Of a stretch of 64,000 nucleotides of DNA, positions 56,181-64,000 are shown piece by piece. The notes below the pieces were generated by a model, which was not told the origin of the DNA, searched no databases, and worked only from the letters and a program-made list of their open reading frames with translations. Source of the DNA: Gilvimarinus algae (GTDB taxonomy: Bacteria; Pseudomonadota; Gammaproteobacteria; Pseudomonadales; Cellvibrionaceae); contig NZ_JAULRT010000062.1 in assembly GCF_030518215.1 (NCBI RefSeq), forward strand, positions 496,001-560,000, read 5' to 3'. The position numbers were made by a program, and so were the translations under genes. The first letter of the stretch is position 1; the number at the start of each line of letters is the position of its first letter.

Positions 56181-57488
56181 ATGTTGAAACCGGTCAGAAT
56201 AGGTATCTGCGGTCTGGGCACCGTAGGCAGTGGCACCGTCAATGTTCTCGCGCGCAACCAGCGCGTCATTAACGCCCGCGCCGGTAGTGACATTATTGTG
56301 GAGCAGGTGGGTGCCCGGCGTGACAATCCGCAGGTGGATATGACGGCGCTGAATGTTACCCGCGATATTTTCGAGGTGGCCAGCAACCCGAACGTGGATG
56401 TGGTGGTCGAACTGATCGGCGGCATCACCGTGGCGCGCGAGCTGATTCTCAAGGCCATTGCCAATGGCAAGCATATTGTAACGGCCAATAAAGCGCTGAT
56501 TGCCGAGCACGGCAACGAAATTTTTGCTGCCGCCGATGCCGCCGGTGTGACCGTGGCGTTTGAGGCGGCCGTGGCTGGTGGTATTCCCATTATCAAGTCG
56601 ATTCGCGAGGGGCTGTCGGCTAACCGAATCGAGTGGCTGGCCGGAATCATTAATGGTACGGGCAACTTTATCCTCACTGAAATGCGCGACAAAGGCCGCG
56701 CGTTTGAAGACGTTTTGGCGGAAGCGCAGGAGCTCGGTTACGCCGAGGCCGATCCGACCTTTGACGTCGAGGGGATAGACGCGGCCCACAAGTTGGTAAT
56801 TCTCGCCTCCATGTGCTTTGGTATTCCACTGCAGTTCGACAAAGTCTTTACCGAGGGTATCAGCAAGATCGAGCCTGTGGATGTGGCCTACGCCGATGAG
56901 CTGGGCTATCGTATCAAGCACTTGGGCATTGCCCGTAGGGTGGCCGATGGCATCGAGCTGCGGGTGCACCCGACCTTGATCCCCGAGCGCCGTCAATTGG
57001 CGAATGTCGATGGGGTCATGAACGCGATTATGATCAAAGGCGATGCCGTAGGGCCGACCATGTACTACGGCGCTGGTGCCGGTGCCGAGCCCACGGCCTC
57101 CTCGGTGATTGCCGATATCGTCGATGTTGCCCGCACTCTGACCGCAGACCCCGAGCATCGCGTTCCCTACCTGGGCTTTCACCAAAGCAGCCTGGTCGAC
57201 AGCGCTATTTTGCCGATCGAGGACATTGAAACGGCGTATTACCTGCGTATGTCGGCGCTGGATAAGCCCGGTGTTTTATCTCAGGTGGCGACGATTCTCA
57301 GCGACTCCGGCATCAGTATTGAAGCACTGATTCAGAAAGAGGCGGATGAAGACGAAGAGATTGTCCCCCTGATTTTGCTGACCAACCGCGCGGTTGAAAA
57401 AGATCTGGCAGCGGCCATCAGTAAAATTGAAGCGCTGAGCTCTATTACCGGGCCCATTACCCGTATCCGTTTAGAGCCGTTAAAATAA
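56181..57488 (+). CDS. hom: Homoserine dehydrogenase
   Basis: 435 residues, monofunctional with a C-terminal ACT domain. NAD(P)-binding GICGLGTVGSGTVNVL, then VVELIGGITVARELIL, TANKALIAEHG, VAGGIPIIKSIREGLSANRIEWLAGIINGTGNFILT and YAEADPTFDVEG. The ACT domain (about 345-430: LRMSALDKPGVLSQVATILSDSGISIEAL) suggests threonine feedback. thrC follows, for threonine synthesis. Confidence 0.97.
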   Translation: MLKPVRIGICGLGTVGSGTVNVLARNQRVINARAGSDIIVEQVGARRDNPQVDMTALNVTRDIFEVASNPNVDVVVELIGGITVARELILKAIANGKHIVTANKALIAEHGNEIFAAADAAGVTVAFEAAVAGGIPIIKSIREGLSANRIEWLAGIINGTGNFILTEMRDKGRAFEDVLAEAQELGYAEADPTFDVEGIDAAHKLVILASMCFGIPLQFDKVFTEGISKIEPVDVAYADELGYRIKHLGIARRVADGIELRVHPTLIPERRQLANVDGVMNAIMIKGDAVGPTMYYGAGAGAEPTASSVIADIVDVARTLTADPEHRVPYLGFHQSSLVDSAILPIEDIETAYYLRMSALDKPGVLSQVATILSDSGISIEALIQKEADEDEEIVPLILLTNRAVEKDLAAAISKIEALSSITGPITRIRLEPLK

Positions 57489-57533
57489 TCGGGCGCCTAG
57501 CGCCCCTTCCATGATTGCATTCAGGTTATCGAC

Positions 57534-58931
57534 GTGAAATACATCAGCACCCGCGGCCAGGCGCCGTCACTGTCCTTTGAAGAAGTGGTTTTGACTGGCC
57601 TTGCCTCTGATGGCGGCCTCTATGTGCCGGAAACTCTGCCGCAGTTTTCCCACGAAGAAATCGCCAGCTGGGCTGGCCTGTCCTATCAGGAGCTGGCGTT
57701 TAAGGTGATGTCGCCTTTTGTCGCCGGTGAAATTCCCGATGCGGATTTGCGCCGGCTGATTGACGATGCCTACGCCGGTTTTCGTCACGAGGCGATAGCG
57801 CCGCTGGTACAGACCGGTCACAACGAGTGGATTCTCGAGCTGTTTCAGGGGCCAACCCTGGCGTTTAAAGACTTTGCGTTGCAGTTTCTCGGTCACTTGC
57901 TCGATTACATTTTGAAAAAGCGCGATCAAAAAGTCGTGGTCATGGGAGCTACCTCGGGTGATACCGGCTCGGCCGCTATCGAGGGTTGCCGGCGCTGCGA
58001 GAATATCGATATTTTTATTCTTCACCCACACAATCGGGTATCCAACGTGCAGCGTCGCCAGATGACAACAGTGCTGGAAGGCAATGTGCACAATATCGCG
58101 CTCGACGGTAACTTTGACGACTGCCAGAACATGGTCAAAGCCAGTTTTGCCGATCAGTCCTTTTTGCCGCAAGGGCGCCAGCTGGTAGCGGTTAACTCCA
58201 TCAACTGGGCGCGTATTATGGCTCAGATCGTTTATTATTTTTATGCCTCATTGGCGCTTGGCGGCCCGGCGCGCCCGGTGTCTTTCTCCGTGCCGACCGG
58301 TAATTTCGGTGATATTTTTGCCGGCTACCTGGCATCGCGCATGGGCCTGCCAATTGATCAGCTGGTGATCGCCACCAACAGCAACGATATTTTGCACCGC
58401 GCTATCAGCAGTAACGATCACAGTAAGCACGAGCTGCAGCATACCTTGTCGCCGAGCATGGACATCATGGTATCCAGTAACTTTGAGCGCATGCTGTTTG
58501 ACCTCTACGATCGCGACGGTGCGGCCATTGCCGCCTTGATGGAGGAGTTTAAGTCAGGCGCCATGCACTTGAGCGAAGGAGCGCTGACCCGAGCGCGCGA
58601 GCTGTTTGCAAGCCACAAAGTGGATGACGCGCGAATGCTTGAAGTCATTCGCGATGTGTTTGAAAAAACCGAGTATCTGCTGGACCCTCATACTGCTATC
58701 GGGGTAGAGGCCGCCCGAGCTACCCGTCGTAATCGGGATCTGCCTATGGTCTGCCTGGCGACGGCGCACCCGGCCAAGTTCCCCGAGGCCGTGCGCCAAG
58801 CCGGCCAGGAAACCGATCCTCAGTTGCCTCATCATATGGCTGATCTTTTCCAACGAGAAGAGCGCTATGAAGTCCTGCCCAACGATACCGAGACCGTGCA
58901 TAAATTTATGCGTGAGCATTTGGCTTGCTGA
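57534..58931 (+). CDS. thrC: Threonine synthase
   Basis: 465 residues, PLP enzyme, long (fungal/proteobacterial) class. It begins MKYISTRGQAPSLSFEEVVLTGLASDGGLYVPE with GTG. The PLP lysine is in GPTLAFKDFALQFLG; GATSGDTGSAAIEG and VPTGNFGDIFAGY are cofactor phosphate-binding parts. It is 45 nt behind hom and ends in a terminator. Confidence 0.97.
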   Translation: MKYISTRGQAPSLSFEEVVLTGLASDGGLYVPETLPQFSHEEIASWAGLSYQELAFKVMSPFVAGEIPDADLRRLIDDAYAGFRHEAIAPLVQTGHNEWILELFQGPTLAFKDFALQFLGHLLDYILKKRDQKVVVMGATSGDTGSAAIEGCRRCENIDIFILHPHNRVSNVQRRQMTTVLEGNVHNIALDGNFDDCQNMVKASFADQSFLPQGRQLVAVNSINWARIMAQIVYYFYASLALGGPARPVSFSVPTGNFGDIFAGYLASRMGLPIDQLVIATNSNDILHRAISSNDHSKHELQHTLSPSMDIMVSSNFERMLFDLYDRDGAAIAALMEEFKSGAMHLSEGALTRARELFASHKVDDARMLEVIRDVFEKTEYLLDPHTAIGVEAARATRRNRDLPMVCLATAHPAKFPEAVRQAGQETDPQLPHHMADLFQREERYEVLPNDTETVHKFMREHLAC

Positions 58932-58934
58932 TGT

Positions 58935-58981
58935 GCGAGCCTGAGGGTCGATATCGCCCCTCAGGCTCGCGTAAATTTTTT
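58935..58981 (+). terminator. Rho-independent terminator of hom-thrC
   Basis: A 13-bp perfect stem GCGAGCCTGAGGG/CCCTCAGGCTCGC (58935-58947 with 58958-58970). The T run begins four bases after the stem, so termination may be partial. Confidence 0.8.
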
Positions 58982-59051
58982 GCACAAGGCACACTGTGAG
59001 TTTGTCTTGTACGCCGGCCCTCAGACCTCAGTCGACCGACGAGTTCTCCCC

Positions 59052-60782
59052 ATGCAGAAAACCATAAAACGCCGTCCCCTTCCCGCCCACCGGTTGGTGG
59101 ATACCGGTTTGCCGGCGTTGCTGGAAAGACTCTATGCCGCCCGGGGCATCGATAGCCCAGAGCAACTGGAGCTGACGCTCAAGCGGCTGCTAAAGCCCGG
59201 CATGAAAGGGCTTGATGAGGCGGCCGAGCTACTTGCCGATGCAGTAGTCGCTCAGGCGCGGATTTTGATTGTCGGCGATTTTGACGCTGACGGCGCCACC
59301 AGCTCGTCTCTGGCGGTATTGGCACTTAAGGCCATGGGGGCGCAGCATGTGGATTTTCTGGTGCCGAACCGATTCGAATATGGTTACGGCTTGACACCGG
59401 AAATTGTATTGGTTGCGGCCGAGCGCGAACCCGATGTCATCGTTACAGTGGACAATGGTATCTCCAGTGTTGAGGGTGTGAGGGCCGCGCAGGCGCTCGG
59501 TATGGCCGTGGTGGTAACCGACCATCACCTGGCCGGCTCAGTGTTGCCTAAGGCGGAGGCCATCGTTAATCCCAATCAGCCGGGCTGCGACTTCCCCAGT
59601 AAAAACCTTGCGGGTGTCGGCGTTATTTTCTACGTTATGAACGCCCTAAAGAAGGTGCTTTCGACCATGGGCTGGTTTACCGAGGTGGGGGTCGAAGAGC
59701 CCAATATGGCTCAGTACCTCGATCTGGTGGCTCTGGGTACGGTGGCCGATGTGGTGCCGTTGGACAGCAATAATCGCATTTTGGTCGAGCAGGGTATTCG
59801 CCGTATTCGTGCCGGTGTCGCCCGCCCGGGTATTTTGGCCTTGCTGGAGGTATCCGGTCGGCAGCGTGAGCGGCTCGTGGCCAGTGATCTTGGCTTTGCA
59901 CTGGGCCCGCGCCTCAATGCCGCGGGCCGGCTTGATGACATGAGCATTGGTATTCGCTGCCTGCTAGCCGATGACTACCCGCAGGCGAGGGAGTTGGCCG
60001 CCGAGCTGGACGGATTTAACCGCGACAGGCGTGCCATTGAAAGCGGAATGCAGCGCGAGGCGATGGACATGCTGGACAAGCTCAGTGTCGACGAGGCCAA
60101 TCCGCTGCCCTGGGGGCTCTGCCTGTACGATGCCAGTTGGCATCAGGGGGTGATCGGTATTCTCGCCTCGCGCATTAAAGACCGCTTTCACCGCCCGGTG
60201 ATTGTGTTTGCCGACGCCGCTGAAGGTGAGATCAAAGGTTCGGCGCGTTCTATTCCGGGGCTGCACATTCGCGACGTCCTGGATGCGGTCGCCACGGCGC
60301 ACCCCGGTTTATTGCAAAAGTTTGGCGGTCACGCCATGGCCGCCGGGATGAGTCTCCAGGCGCAAGATTATGCAGCGTTTTGTGAAGCGTTTGACCAGGA
60401 GGTGAAACGTCAACTCCGCGAAGAGGATTTGCAGGTTGTACTGCTTAGTGACGGCGAGCTTCGCGCCGAGGAGTTTCAGCTGGAACTGGCACGCCAGTTG
60501 CGCGAAGCCGGCCCCTGGGGACAGCACTTCCCAGAGCCATTATTCGACGGTGAATTTTACCTGGTGCAGCAGCGGATTGTCGGCGACAAGCATTTAAAGC
60601 TGGTGTTGGCACAGGACCCGTCGCGCCGGCAGTTGATTGACGCCATTGCCTTTAACGTTGACCTGGCGGTGTGGCCCTGCCAGACGGCCGAAAAAGTGCG
60701 CGCTGCGTTTAAGCTGGACGTGAACGAGTTTCGCGGGCACGAATCGCTGCAGCTGATGATCGATTACTTGGAGCCACTCTGA
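59052..60782 (+). CDS. recJ: Single-strand-specific exonuclease RecJ
   Basis: 576 residues. The DHH phosphoesterase motifs are GDFDADGATSSSLAV, VDNGISS and VVTDHHLAG. DHHA1 follows, with GSARSIPGLHIRDVLDAV and FGGHAMAAGMSL, then an OB fold. The ATG at 59052 (MQKTIKRRPLPAH) is preferred. Its 3' end overlaps tesA, on the other strand, by 19 nt. Confidence 0.96.
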   Translation: MQKTIKRRPLPAHRLVDTGLPALLERLYAARGIDSPEQLELTLKRLLKPGMKGLDEAAELLADAVVAQARILIVGDFDADGATSSSLAVLALKAMGAQHVDFLVPNRFEYGYGLTPEIVLVAAEREPDVIVTVDNGISSVEGVRAAQALGMAVVVTDHHLAGSVLPKAEAIVNPNQPGCDFPSKNLAGVGVIFYVMNALKKVLSTMGWFTEVGVEEPNMAQYLDLVALGTVADVVPLDSNNRILVEQGIRRIRAGVARPGILALLEVSGRQRERLVASDLGFALGPRLNAAGRLDDMSIGIRCLLADDYPQARELAAELDGFNRDRRAIESGMQREAMDMLDKLSVDEANPLPWGLCLYDASWHQGVIGILASRIKDRFHRPVIVFADAAEGEIKGSARSIPGLHIRDVLDAVATAHPGLLQKFGGHAMAAGMSLQAQDYAAFCEAFDQEVKRQLREEDLQVVLLSDGELRAEEFQLELARQLREAGPWGQHFPEPLFDGEFYLVQQRIVGDKHLKLVLAQDPSRRQLIDAIAFNVDLAVWPCQTAEKVRAAFKLDVNEFRGHESLQLMIDYLEPL

Positions 60783-61408
60783 GCGAGCATGGGCTCAAGC
60801 ACCCGCCAGACGTTGTCGAGTAAGATCGGTTGCGCTTCTGCCTTGGGGTGAATACCGTCGTTTTGCATCAGGTTGTTATCCAGGGCCACTCCTTCCAATA
60901 AAAAGGGCACCAACGCCAGCTCGTACTCATCCGCGAGAGCGGGAAACACATCGCTAAATGCGTCGGCGTAACGCGCCCCATAATTGGGGGGTATCTGTAT
61001 GCCCACCAGCAGCACCTGAGCCTCATGCGACTTGGCCGTTTCGATCATAGCAGCGAGATTCGATTGCATGATTTTGATGGGCTGGCCTCGCAGACCATCG
61101 TTGCCGCCGAGCTCGAGAATTACAAGGGTGGGGGAGTGGGTGGTCAGCAGCTTTTCCAGCCGTGCGCGGCCGCCTGTGGTCGTCTCACCACTGACACTGG
61201 CATTAATGACACGCTGTTCGTAGCCCTGATCGCGCAATTTTTCTTGCAATAAATTGGCCCAGCCCTGCTCAAGATCGATACCGTAACCGGCACTCAAGCT
61301 GTCGCCCATCACCAGAATGCGGCCCGGCTCGGCCATCGCTTGCAGCGCAAAAAGCAGCGCCAGCATGCATCCATTTACCAAAATTAAACGTCTTAAGCTA
61401 TTAAGCAT
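60764..61408 (-). CDS. tesA: Periplasmic thioesterase/arylesterase TesA
   Basis: 214 residues, SGNH hydrolase. A signal peptide (LALLFALQAMA) then block I VMGDSLSAGYG with the nucleophile Ser, block III GGNDGLRG, and block V DGIHPKAEAQ with the Asp-His pair. Known members hydrolyse acyl-CoA and esters and have lysophospholipase activity (TAP). It is divergent from ybbA, as in E. coli and Pseudomonas. Confidence 0.94.
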   Translation of the reverse strand: MLNSLRRLILVNGCMLALLFALQAMAEPGRILVMGDSLSAGYGIDLEQGWANLLQEKLRDQGYEQRVINASVSGETTTGGRARLEKLLTTHSPTLVILELGGNDGLRGQPIKIMQSNLAAMIETAKSHEAQVLLVGIQIPPNYGARYADAFSDVFPALADEYELALVPFLLEGVALDNNLMQNDGIHPKAEAQPILLDNVWRVLEPMLAQSGSK

Positions 61409-61464
61409 TGTAGAATCCAGTGAAATTCAAACCGTTTACAGACCCGCCTATCCAGGGAGACTCC

Positions 61465-62154
61465 ATGGCTTATATGCTCCAGGCCGCCCAGTTGGGAAAA
61501 ACAGTTACGACCGCCGCCGGTGATCTTACCATTCTCAAAGACATTAATCTCAGCGTTGCCAAAGGGGAGAGCCTGGCGATTACGGGGGCCTCGGGTTCTG
61601 GTAAATCCACGCTTCTCGGACTGCTCGCGGGTCTGGATGTTCCCACCACCGGCCGGGTTGAACTTGCCGGCATCAATCTAGGTGAGCTGGACGAAGAGGG
61701 GCGTGCGCGCGTGCGTGCTGAGCATGTTGGCTTTGTGTTCCAGTCGTTTCAGCTGCTGCCTGGGTTGACGGCACTGGAAAACGTAATGCTGCCGCTTGAG
61801 CTGGTCGGCGATGCCAAAGCGCGCCAGCGCGCCAGCGAATACCTGGAGCGGGTGGGGCTGGCGGCTCGCCTCGGACATTATCCGCCGCAGCTTTCCGGCG
61901 GAGAGCAGCAGCGCGTTGCCATTGCCAGAGCCTTTGCCTGTGAGCCGGACATCCTGTTTGCCGATGAGCCCACCGGCAACCTCGACAGCAGCACTGGCCA
62001 TACGATTAATGATTTGTTGTTCGGCCTGAACGAGGAGGCCGGCACTACGCTGGTGCTGATTACCCATGAAGAGCGGTTGGCCAATCGCTGTGCCCGCCAG
62101 TTACAGCTCGCGGGTGGGGAGTTGATGATAGCCAGCGCCGAGGCTATTGCCTGA
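61465..62154 (+). CDS. ybbA: ABC transporter ATP-binding protein YbbA
   Basis: 229 residues, MacB/LolD-like ATPase. Walker A GASGSGKST, Q-loop FVFQSFQLLPGL, signature LSGGEQQRVAIARA, Walker B ILFADEPTGNLDS, H-loop ITHEE. The ATG at 61465 with GGGAGAC upstream is preferred; GTG at 61420 would add 15 residues. It partners the large permease that follows. Confidence 0.94.
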   Translation: MAYMLQAAQLGKTVTTAAGDLTILKDINLSVAKGESLAITGASGSGKSTLLGLLAGLDVPTTGRVELAGINLGELDEEGRARVRAEHVGFVFQSFQLLPGLTALENVMLPLELVGDAKARQRASEYLERVGLAARLGHYPPQLSGGEQQRVAIARAFACEPDILFADEPTGNLDSSTGHTINDLLFGLNEEAGTTLVLITHEERLANRCARQLQLAGGELMIASAEAIA

Positions 62155-64000
62155 TGTTGGCCTGGCGATTGTTGTGGCGTAATTGGCGCAGTGGCGAAAT
62201 CAAATTACTGTCCGTCGCGTTGGCGCTGGCGGTTACTGTGGTCAGTGCGATTGCTCTGTTCACTGACCGGCTTGAGGGCACGTTACTCGAGCAGAGTAAC
62301 TCCCTGCTCGGTGCGGATCGACTGGTCACCAGTAATCAACCTCACAGACGCGAATGGGCCGATGAGGCCAGGCGGCGCGATCTTGCACAAACTCGCGTGG
62401 TGCACTTTGCCTCCATGGTGTTTGCCGGCGATGAAATGCACCTGGCATCGGTTAAGGCCGTTGCTGAGGGGTATCCGCTGCGCGGTTACATCGATACCAG
62501 CCAAACGCCCTTTGCGCTTGAGCCCGAGCTGATCGAGCGTGCCCAGGGAATTCCAGCGGCCGGAGAGGTCTGGGTGGATTCGCGACTCTTGCCTCTGCTG
62601 CACATAGAGCTTGGAGATACGCTGCAAGTGGGGGAGGGGCGTCTTAGGGCTACCCGTGTGATTACCAGTGAACCCGATGGCAGTGGCCCCTTCAGTGTCA
62701 TGGGTGCCCGTATTCTGATGAATTGGGCCGATCTGGAGCGCACCCGGGTAATTCAGCCGGGCAGTCGGGTGGAGTATCAGTGGTTGTTGGCTGGCGAGGA
62801 GGCGCAAGTCTCTGAGTTTATGCAGTGGCTGGAGCCCAAGCTCTCCGAGCATGAAGAAGTCATGGACATTGAAAACGCGCAACGCCGCTTGCAGGGCACC
62901 TTGCTGTCCGGGCGACGCTTTTTGGTGCTGGCTGCGGTGATGGGTGTGCTTCTGGCCGGCGTTGCCATCGCCCTAGCGGCACGCCAGTTCGCCGACCGCC
63001 ACATTAATCAGGTGGCGCTTTTGAAAAGCCTGGGCACCTCGGCCGGGCGTATTCGTGGTCTTTATCTAGCTCAGCTGCTGATTCTCGCCGCCCTGGCATC
63101 GTTGCTCGGCCTGGCATTGGGAGCACTCTTGCAGGAGGTGATTGCCCGAGTGGTGCTCAAGCTTTACCAGATCGAGATGGCGCCCAGTGGCCTGATACCG
63201 ATTGCGCTGAGCCTTCTGAGCGGGCCTTTGGCGCTTGTGGGCTTTGCGCTGCCAAGTCTTTGGTTTTTGCCGGGTGTGCCGCCGATTAAAGTGTTGCGCC
63301 AGGAAATGGTCATACCGCGCGGAGCCTTTGTCTGGCAAGTGATTCTGGCGTGCGCGGTTTTGATTCTCTTGGTCGGTGTGTTCGGGCGCGATCTGGTGCT
63401 CGGTTTGACGGTACTGGCGGCCCTTGCGGTTGTTGGCAGTCTCGCCAGTGCATTGGCTCTGGGGCTTTTGGCCACCAGCCGGCGCGCCGGTGCTCAAGCC
63501 GGTAGCCGCTGGCGTTTGGCGCTGGCCAGTATCCAGCGTCGCCGCGGTGCCAGTGTTTTACAGGTGGTAGTCTTCGCTACAGCCATTATGCTGTTGTTGA
63601 GCCTAACCATTGTGCGAACGTCGCTTATTGAGGAGTGGCAGGTTAAGGTGCCGGACAACGCGCCCAACCATTTTCTCCTCAACATTGCGCCGTCGCAGGT
63701 TGAGGATTTCAGAGCGCTGTTGACCGCCGACTCGCTGAAAGTAGAGCAGCTCTACCCAATGGTGCGCGGGCGGCTGACGCACATAAACGATGAACCCAAA
63801 CCCGAAGATACCCTGAACAGAGAAGCCTCTTTGACCTGGACCGCTGAGCTCGCCGAGGATAATCAAGTGGTGGCTGGTAAGTGGTGGGGCGAGTGGCAGC
63901 GCGGCGAGGCAGACCTGCCGGGTGTGTCGGTGGAGCAGGAGGTGGCCGAGCGCTTGGGCATAGCTTTGGGAGACCGCCTGAGCTTTTCGATCGGGGGGCT
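62154..64000 (+). CDS. ybbP: ABC transporter permease YbbP, 3' end cut by the window
   Basis: About 615 codons are visible and the frame is open to the window end; the family is about 800-840 residues. It starts MLAWRLLWRNWRSGEIKLLSVALALAVTVVSAIALFTDRL with the first helix and a large periplasmic domain (about residues 40-250). FtsX-type helices follow (RRFLVLAAVMGVLLAGVAIALAARQ, then QVALLKSLGTSAGRIRGLYLAQLL), with a second group after about 395. The ATG overlaps the ybbA stop (TGATG). The substrate of YbbAP is thought to be a lipophilic compound, not established here. Confidence 0.93.
   Translation, partial: MLAWRLLWRNWRSGEIKLLSVALALAVTVVSAIALFTDRLEGTLLEQSNSLLGADRLVTSNQPHRREWADEARRRDLAQTRVVHFASMVFAGDEMHLASVKAVAEGYPLRGYIDTSQTPFALEPELIERAQGIPAAGEVWVDSRLLPLLHIELGDTLQVGEGRLRATRVITSEPDGSGPFSVMGARILMNWADLERTRVIQPGSRVEYQWLLAGEEAQVSEFMQWLEPKLSEHEEVMDIENAQRRLQGTLLSGRRFLVLAAVMGVLLAGVAIALAARQFADRHINQVALLKSLGTSAGRIRGLYLAQLLILAALASLLGLALGALLQEVIARVVLKLYQIEMAPSGLIPIALSLLSGPLALVGFALPSLWFLPGVPPIKVLRQEMVIPRGAFVWQVILACAVLILLVGVFGRDLVLGLTVLAALAVVGSLASALALGLLATSRRAGAQAGSRWRLALASIQRRRGASVLQVVVFATAIMLLLSLTIVRTSLIEEWQVKVPDNAPNHFLLNIAPSQVEDFRALLTADSLKVEQLYPMVRGRLTHINDEPKPEDTLNREASLTWTAELAEDNQVVAGKWWGEWQRGEADLPGVSVEQEVAERLGIALGDRLSFSIGG

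Overview
The window is about 64 kb of a moderately GC-rich Gammaproteobacterium chromosome. Gene order is close to that of Pseudomonas (mlaA-pilZ-rssB-rssC-tal-dusA; thrS-infC-rpmI-rplT-pheS-pheT-ihfA-merR; rpsP-rimM-trmD-rplS; xerD-dsbC-hom-thrC-recJ). A lipoprotein with a long poly-serine linker (10156-12057) is a habit of the Cellvibrionaceae and relatives (Saccharophagus, Teredinibacter, Marinimicrobium type), so a marine Cellvibrionales-like bacterium is my best guess. Almost everything is chromosomal housekeeping; I see no phage, insertion sequence, CRISPR array or plasmid genes.

Layout. 1-4.5 kb: end of an AbgT transporter, 4.5S RNA (ffs), dnaX-ybaB-recR. 4.5-10 kb: a tightly packed run of rnd, ycgL, ycgN, a small membrane protein, a von Willebrand A membrane protein, a GNAT acetyltransferase and a class II amidotransferase. 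10-16.7 kb: FG-GAP lipoprotein, dps, hrpA. 16.7-18.8 kb: a RiPP copper-metallophore operon of the Hvf type (hvfA precursor with ten cysteines, hvfB MNIO enzyme, hvfC partner). 18.8-20.4 kb: a porin behind two Pho-box-like sites and a small secreted protein. 20.5-26 kb: mlaA, PilZ protein, RssB/RssC phosphatase and anti-anti-sigma pair, TerB-like protein, transaldolase, dusA. 26-35.3 kb: DUF481 outer-membrane protein, GST, moaCDE, small lipoprotein, DUF2788, a degenerate hybrid kinase, xthA, prc. 35.5-37.1 kb (minus strand): a DoxX-type membrane protein (HvfX-like), an ECF sigma factor and a short zinc-binding anti-sigma factor. 37.3-44.7 kb: the translation/IHF operon. 44.8-50 kb: tRNA-Pro(GGG), SapC-like protein, UspA, TIGR01777 epimerase, Hsp20 with a sigma-32 promoter and a ROSE RNA thermometer, a methyltransferase, a GlxA-type AraC regulator. 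50-54.2 kb: fabY and the rpsP operon. 54.3-64 kb: xerD-dsbC-hom-thrC-recJ, then tesA divergent from the ybbA-ybbP ABC system, which runs off the window.

The most interesting system is the copper-RiPP pathway, split over two places about 18 kb apart. The hvfABC operon and the hvfX-ECF sigma-anti-sigma operon carry the same promoter-like element, TGTAAC, 17 nt, CTCTWTAGT, at the same spacing and at almost the same distance (63 and 64 nt) from their first start codons. This suggests that the ECF sigma factor controls both its own operon and the remote metallophore genes as one regulon. Other notable points are the tandem Pho boxes directly behind hvfC, the ROSE thermometer of hsp20, a hybrid histidine kinase that has lost key ATP-binding residues, and an ATC start codon for infC.
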